Source: Ruminococcus sp. CAG:382 (GTDB lineage Bacteria; Bacillota; Clostridia; Oscillospirales; CAG-382). From it: 18,068 nt of DNA. A model generated the notes under the pieces. It was not told where the DNA came from, made no database searches, and worked only from the letters and a program-made list of their open reading frames with translations. Made by a program: the position numbers and the translations under genes. Shown here piece after piece: positions 14,437 through 18,068 of this stretch. The stretch is from contig FR892220.1 in the NCBI GenBank assembly GCA_000433115.1, positions 1 to 18,068 on the forward strand, written 5' to 3'. Numbering within the stretch: the stretch's first letter is position 1; every line of letters starts with the position of its first letter.

Positions 14437-15156
14437 ATGGCAATATATATGCTTTCCGACCCGCATCTGTCCCTCACTGCCGACAAGCCAATGGACATTT
14501 TCGGAGCGAGATGGGAGAACTATATCGAAAAGCTGAAAAACAACTGGACCGAAACGGTATCGGAGGACGATACGGTCGTCATTCCCGGCGATATTTCATG
14601 GGGAATGGGGTTCGATACCGCTGCGGAGGATCTTACATTCATTCACAATCTGCCGGGCAGAAAAATCATCGGCAAAGGAAATCACGATTACTGGTGGCAG
14701 ACTATGGCGAAGCTCAACCGCTTCAAGGAGGAGCTTGGCGCGGATTCCATCGACTTTCTGTTCAACAATGCGTATCTTTGCGAGGATTTCATCATTGCGG
14801 GGACGCGGGGGTGGACGCTGGAGGCGAACTATTCCGAAGAGGACCTGAAGATTGTGAACCGTGAGGCGGGGCGGCTCCGTATGTCGCTTGAGGCGGCAAA
14901 AAAGCTCGGCGAAACGACTCTCGGAGCGGAAACAGTCGTATTTCTGCATTATCCGCCGTCGTTTGGCGGTATTGTATGCCGTCAGCTGGTGGACGTGATG
15001 CACGAATACGGTGTGAAGCGCTGTTTTTACGGGCATATCCATTCGGTGAATCCTGCGATACTCGACAGGTTTGCCGATGACATTCCCATATACTGCATTT
15101 CGGCAGATCTCATCGGCTTCAAGCCGATGAAGCTCAATAAATTTCAGGCGGTGTGA
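14437..15156 (+). CDS. Calcineurin-like metallophosphoesterase
   Basis: This 239-residue cytosolic phosphohydrolase uses two metal ions. The motifs appear in order: Asp8-x-His10 (LSDPHLSL), Gly-Asp52 (VIPGDISWG), Gly-Asn82-His83-Asp84 (GKGNHDYWW), His171 (FLHYPP), and Gly-His200-x-His202 (YGHIHSV). All ligands of the calcineurin-like fold are therefore present. The start is supported by GGAG at 14427-14430, six bases before the ATG. It resembles stand-alone Firmicutes metallophosphoesterases whose substrate is unknown. The end of the gene overlaps or abuts mutS (TGA at 15154-15156 against GTG at 15153 and ATG at 15159), so the two are cotranscribed and coupled. That link to mismatch repair may be only positional. 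Confidence 0.93.
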   Translation: MAIYMLSDPHLSLTADKPMDIFGARWENYIEKLKNNWTETVSEDDTVVIPGDISWGMGFDTAAEDLTFIHNLPGRKIIGKGNHDYWWQTMAKLNRFKEELGADSIDFLFNNAYLCEDFIIAGTRGWTLEANYSEEDLKIVNREAGRLRMSLEAAKKLGETTLGAETVVFLHYPPSFGGIVCRQLVDVMHEYGVKRCFYGHIHSVNPAILDRFADDIPIYCISADLIGFKPMKLNKFQAV

Positions 15157-15158
15157 CT

Positions 15159-17048
15159 ATGGCTCTTTCTCCAATGCTGAAGCAATATTTTGACGTGAAG
15201 GCAAAGCATCCCGATTGCCTTCTGTTTTTCCGCCTCGGCGACTTTTATGAGATGTTTTTTGACGACGCGAAGCTGGTGGCGCGTGAGCTTGACCTTGTGC
15301 TGACCGGCAAGGATTGCGGGCTGGAGGAGCGTGCGCCGATGTGCGGCATTCCATACCACGCGGTGGAGGGATATCTTTCTAAGCTCATTGCAAAGGGGTA
15401 CCGCGTCGCGATCTGCGAACAGGTTGAGGACCCCAAGACGGCAAAGGGACTTGTCAAGCGCGATGTCATACGCATTGTGTCGCCCGGTACTGTCATTGAG
15501 GGGAGTTGTCTTTCGGAGGACAGGAACAACTACATCTGCTCGCTTTGCTATGAGGCGGACGGCTGCGGCATTGTTTTTGCGGACATTTCAACAGGCGAGC
15601 TTTATGCGACCGAGATTTCCGGTACGGCGGAGGACAAGCTGTTTGCGGAAATGGCGGCGTATGTGCCGAGTGAGGTCATCTATAACAAGGCGCTGCCCGA
15701 CAGCGTAAAATCTGCCATGGCGGACAGGTTCGGCTGTCTTCTGACGCCTGCCGACGAAAGCGTTTTTACGGACACGGCAACGTCGTCGGAGGAAATTCTG
15801 CGGCAATTCCCGGACGGCGGGATAAATCCGTCATCGAAGCCCGCGCTTGCGGCGGCGGCATTGCTCAGATTCCTTGCAATGACGCAGAAAACCGACCTTT
15901 CGTATATCAAGAATATCAGCTATTATACTTCAGAAAAATTTCTGAGCATCGATGCTTCGACGCGCCGCAGTCTTGAGCTTTGCGAATGTATGCGCACGAA
16001 GGAAAAGCGGGCGTCGCTCCTATGGGTGCTGGACAAGACAAAAACGAGCCCGGGCGCACGGCTGCTCAGGCAGTGGATTGAAAAGCCGCTTGCGGAGGTC
16101 GGAGCTATCAGAAAGCGTCAAGAGGCGGTCGGTGAGCTTTTCGGCGCGACGGTTGAACGCGGAGAGCTGATGGAAAAGCTTAAGGGCGTTGTCGATATGG
16201 AGCGGCTGCTGACGCGCCTTGTTTACGGCACGGCGAACGCGCGTGATCTGCTTGCGATAGGCGGTACGGCGGCAGGCTTGCCCGACATAAAGCGAATTGT
16301 GAGCGGATTTGATTCGCCGCTTCTGCGTGAGCTGGATGAGGAGCTTGACGCTCTGGAGGACATTGCATCGGCGATCGAAAATACCATCGACCCGGAGCCG
16401 CCGGTTTCGGTGCGTGAGGGCGGAATGATAAAAAAAGGTGCGTCCGCCGCAGTGGACGAGCTCAGGCTCATGATGAATGACGGTATGCAGTTTATGGCGC
16501 ATATCGAGCAAACCGAAAAGGAGCGGACGGGAATACGCACGCTTAAGGTCGGCTATAACAAGGTTTTCGGATATTATATCGAGGTATCGCGGTCGTTTTT
16601 GGACAGCGTGCCCGACAACTATATACGCAGGCAGACGCTGACGACGGGCGAACGGTACGTTACCGAGGAGCTGAAGGAAATGGAAAGCCGCATTATCGGT
16701 GCCAAAGACAAGGACGCGGCTCTTGAATATGAGCTGTTTTCGGGGCTTCGTGAGAAGGTTCTGGCGCAGAAGGACCGGATACGCCGCACCTCGGCAGCGC
16801 TTGCGGCGGGCCGCTGTTTCTTTTCTCTTGCGGTGTCGGAGGGGTCTCTGCTCTCTTGCGGAGGCGGCAAGCGCATACAATTACGTTTGCCCGGAGGTCG
16901 ACGGCTCCGATACGCTGATGATCAGGGACGGCAGGCACCCCGTTGTGGAGCGGTTTGTCAACAATTCGTATTTTGTTCCGAACGACTGCGATATGAACTG
17001 CGGCGCGGACAGGATTATGCTGATCACCGGTCCGAATATGGCGGGTAA
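15159..17048 (+). CDS. mutS: DNA mismatch repair protein MutS, N-terminal part (frame disrupted near codon 558)
   Basis: MutS binds mismatches and starts repair using ATP. This frame encodes the mismatch-reading and clamp parts: Phe29-Tyr30-Glu31 (FFRLGDFYEMFFDDA) is the mismatch-wedge motif, followed by connector, lever and clamp regions through YELFSGLREKVLAQKDRIRRTSAALAA. After Ala558 (base 16832) the frame departs from MutS, and 71 unrelated residues follow to a stop at 17048, giving 629 residues without Walker A or B. The genuine C-terminus continues in the next frame. Removing 28 bases between two TCTCTTGCGG copies rejoins them as an 856-residue protein. The start at ATG 15159 (MALSPMLKQYF) fits the family best; GTG 15153 is an alternative. 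A conserved Leu-Asp pair just before the break is Gly-Arg here, so more than one change may have occurred. Confidence 0.9.
   Translation: MALSPMLKQYFDVKAKHPDCLLFFRLGDFYEMFFDDAKLVARELDLVLTGKDCGLEERAPMCGIPYHAVEGYLSKLIAKGYRVAICEQVEDPKTAKGLVKRDVIRIVSPGTVIEGSCLSEDRNNYICSLCYEADGCGIVFADISTGELYATEISGTAEDKLFAEMAAYVPSEVIYNKALPDSVKSAMADRFGCLLTPADESVFTDTATSSEEILRQFPDGGINPSSKPALAAAALLRFLAMTQKTDLSYIKNISYYTSEKFLSIDASTRRSLELCECMRTKEKRASLLWVLDKTKTSPGARLLRQWIEKPLAEVGAIRKRQEAVGELFGATVERGELMEKLKGVVDMERLLTRLVYGTANARDLLAIGGTAAGLPDIKRIVSGFDSPLLRELDEELDALEDIASAIENTIDPEPPVSVREGGMIKKGASAAVDELRLMMNDGMQFMAHIEQTEKERTGIRTLKVGYNKVFGYYIEVSRSFLDSVPDNYIRRQTLTTGERYVTEELKEMESRIIGAKDKDAALEYELFSGLREKVLAQKDRIRRTSAALAAGRCFFSLAVSEGSLLSCGGGKRIQLRLPGGRRLRYADDQGRQAPRCGAVCQQFVFCSERLRYELRRGQDYADHRSEYGG
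16824..16861 (+). repeat. 10-bp direct repeats bounding a 28-base frame-breaking insertion in mutS
   Basis: TCTCTTGCGG occurs at 16824-16833 and again at 16852-16861. The start-to-start distance is 28 bases, which is one more than a multiple of three. Precise loss of one copy plus the 18-base spacer would restore the MutS frame and its normal length. Deletion by slipped-strand pairing or recombination between the copies is therefore the simplest route back to a functional gene. Confidence 0.8.
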
Positions 17049-17757
17049 ATCGACGTACATGCGGCAGGTGGCGCTTATTGTGCTGATGGCGCAGATCGGA
17101 TCGTTTGTACCCGCTTCGGAGGCGCACATCGGCGTTTGTGACAGAATATTCACGCGGGTGGGCGCGAGTGACGACCTTTCGAGCGGCGACAGTACGTTCA
17201 TGCTTGAAATGAAAGAGGTATCGTATATTCTCGCAAACGCGACGAGCCGCTCGCTGATAATATACGACGAGATCGGGCGCGGCACGTCCACGTTTGACGG
17301 TATGTCTATCGCACGGGCGGTTCTGGAATATACTTCGAAAAAGATCTGCGCGCGGACGTTGTTTGCAACGCATTACCACGAGCTGACGGCGCTTGAAAGC
17401 GTTGATTCTGGAATCAGAAATTTCAATATTGCGGCGAAAAAGCGGGGTGGCGACATCATTTTCCTGCGGAAGATCGTGCGCGGCGGTACCGACGACAGCT
17501 ACGGCATTGAGGTCGCTCAGCTTGCGGGGCTTCCGAAGGAGGTGCTGACGCGTGCGCGGGCTATCCTCAAGGAGCTTGAAGCCGGACGCAGTTCCGTGAC
17601 CGTAAAAGAGACGGAGGATGCGCACGAGGACAACATAACGCTTGACGACCTCGCGGCAGACAGGGTCTCCGACAGGATAAAGGCGCTTGATGTGAACACG
17701 CTGACGCCGATCGAAGCTATCGGAATATTATATGAACTGAAAAAATCGTTGGAATGA
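16852..17757 (+). pseudogene. mutS: MutS C-terminal ATPase part, out of frame with its N-terminal part
   Basis: This frame picks up MutS as SLAEAASAYNYVCPEVDGSD and continues to the natural end (LTPIEAIGILYELKKSLE). It carries Walker A GPNMAGKS (from base 17029, residues 615-622 of the restored protein), the signature DDLSSGDSTFMLEM, Walker B with DEIGRGTSTFDG, and ATHYHEL. These are intact, so decay appears recent. There is no ribosome site or plausible start in this frame near the junction. The ATPase would only be made as part of full MutS, if the 28-base insertion were lost or bypassed. No mutL follows, unlike in many Bacillota. Confidence 0.88.
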
Positions 17758-17787
17758 GGCGCGTTGAAAAATCGGGAATCATACAAC

Positions 17788-17802
17788 AGCAGCATTTCCG
17801 TC
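17788..17802 (+). repeat. Second copy of the mutS terminator's left arm
   Basis: AGCAGCATTTCCGTC at 17788-17802 is identical to 17827-17841, 39 bases downstream, which is the left arm of the terminator. The following TTATT/TCCG-like bases are also partly shared. This looks like a partial duplication of the terminator that lost its right arm. Either copy could pair with the single right arm at 17853-17864. Confidence 0.65.
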
Positions 17803-17825
17803 TGTTATTCCGATATGATATATAA

Positions 17826-17869
17826 AAGCAGCATTTCCGTCCTTATTATCGGGCGGAAATGCTGTTTTT
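17826..17869 (+). terminator. Rho-independent terminator after mutS
   Basis: A 14-bp stem (17829-17842 with 17851-17864, one T-G wobble) closes an 8-base loop and is followed by TTTTT at 17865-17869. It ends the metallophosphoesterase-mutS transcript. Confidence 0.88.
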
Positions 17870-17907
17870 AAGTTTCGGCGGAGTTCGAAACGGGATGCGT
17901 TTTTTGC

Positions 17908-17941
17908 AAAAAATATGCCGCGGATTGACCGCGGCATATTT
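17908..17941 (-). terminator. Terminator of the minus-strand gene at the window edge
   Basis: AAATATGCCGCGG (17911-17923) pairs perfectly with 17929-17941 around ATTGA. The A-run at 17908-17913 reads as a T-tract on the minus strand, and no T-run follows on the plus strand. It therefore terminates the gene entering from the right, 38 bases after that gene's stop. Confidence 0.85.
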
Positions 17942-17978
17942 CAAAGAAAGGACCAATTGTCAAAGCAACCGGATCATT

Positions 17979-18068
17979 TTATCTTGTCTTCTTGACAACA
18001 ACTGCGCCGGCAACTGCGATTGCTGCGATCACTGCGAGAGCAACGATGCCGCTGTCGGAGGTAGGCTC
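17979..18068 (-). CDS. C-terminal membrane anchor of a surface or exported protein (partial)
   Basis: Only the last 29 codons and the TAA are inside the window (minus strand, continuing beyond 18068). They read EPTSDSGIVALAVIA... to ...GAVVVKKTR: a Pro/Thr/Ser/Asp linker, one hydrophobic helix of about 18 residues, and a short basic tail. This is typical of a C-terminal transmembrane anchor of a Gram-positive cell-surface protein. PTSDSG resembles a degenerate sortase motif, but the canonical LPxTG or NPxTG form is not seen. Codons are biased in the same way as in the giant gene. The protein itself cannot be identified. Confidence 0.7.
   Translation of the reverse strand, partial: EPTSDSGIVALAVIAAIAVAGAVVVKKTR

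Noticed and set aside
1..18068. CRISPR array, tRNA, rRNA, IS element or prophage genes
   Set aside because: I saw no regularly spaced repeats, cloverleaf tRNA with the conserved GTTCRA arm, rRNA segment, transposase or integrase motifs on either strand.

Overview
The window looks like a chromosomal segment of a Gram-positive, gut-type Clostridia bacterium. An Oscillospiraceae/Ruminococcaceae-like lineage is my best guess, not proven. The evidence is moderate GC, AAAGGA/GGAG ribosome sites, sigma-A promoters with TGn extended -10 boxes, a DUF1540-type Cys-rich small protein, a dockerin-like surface protein and a Gram-positive style C-terminal membrane anchor.

Layout. 1-132: AT/pyrimidine-rich leader. 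133-3201: a tight three-gene operon (MBOAT O-acyltransferase, DHHW/AlgX-like partner, small membrane-anchored protein) that fits O-acylation of an exported polysaccharide. 3248-4448: a monocistronic Gfo/Idh/MocA oxidoreductase with its own promoter and terminator. 4573-10344: a near-consensus promoter driving one very large (1817 aa) secreted multi-module protein that ends in a dockerin-like domain, closed by a hairpin and a strong 17-bp terminator. 10346-10570: a gene-free, deeply nested palindromic element, followed by a second terminator. 10710-14150: a promoter-driven pepF-thrC pair (ATGA overlap) ending in a bidirectional terminator, which it shares with a convergent, 59-codon, minus-strand DUF1540-type gene at 14170-14349. 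14437-17869: a metallophosphoesterase gene overlapping mutS, then a terminator. 17911-18068: the 3' end of a minus-strand surface-protein gene with its terminator.

The most notable point is mutS. Its reading frame is broken near codon 558. The break is explained exactly by 28 extra bases lying between two copies of a 10-base repeat (TCTCTTGCGG). Removing one repeat plus the spacer restores an 856-residue MutS of normal length with an uninterrupted FFSLAEAASAYNYV stretch. This may be a dead allele, a reversible mutator switch, or an assembly artefact. Second in interest are the structured intergenic element and the giant surface protein, whose second dockerin calcium loop has lost every ligand.

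The giant gene and the oxidoreductase have strongly biased codon use: almost no TTA, CTA or TCA, which leaves long spurious antisense ORFs. Together with their good promoters this suggests high expression. The MBOAT, metallophosphoesterase and mutS genes are less biased.
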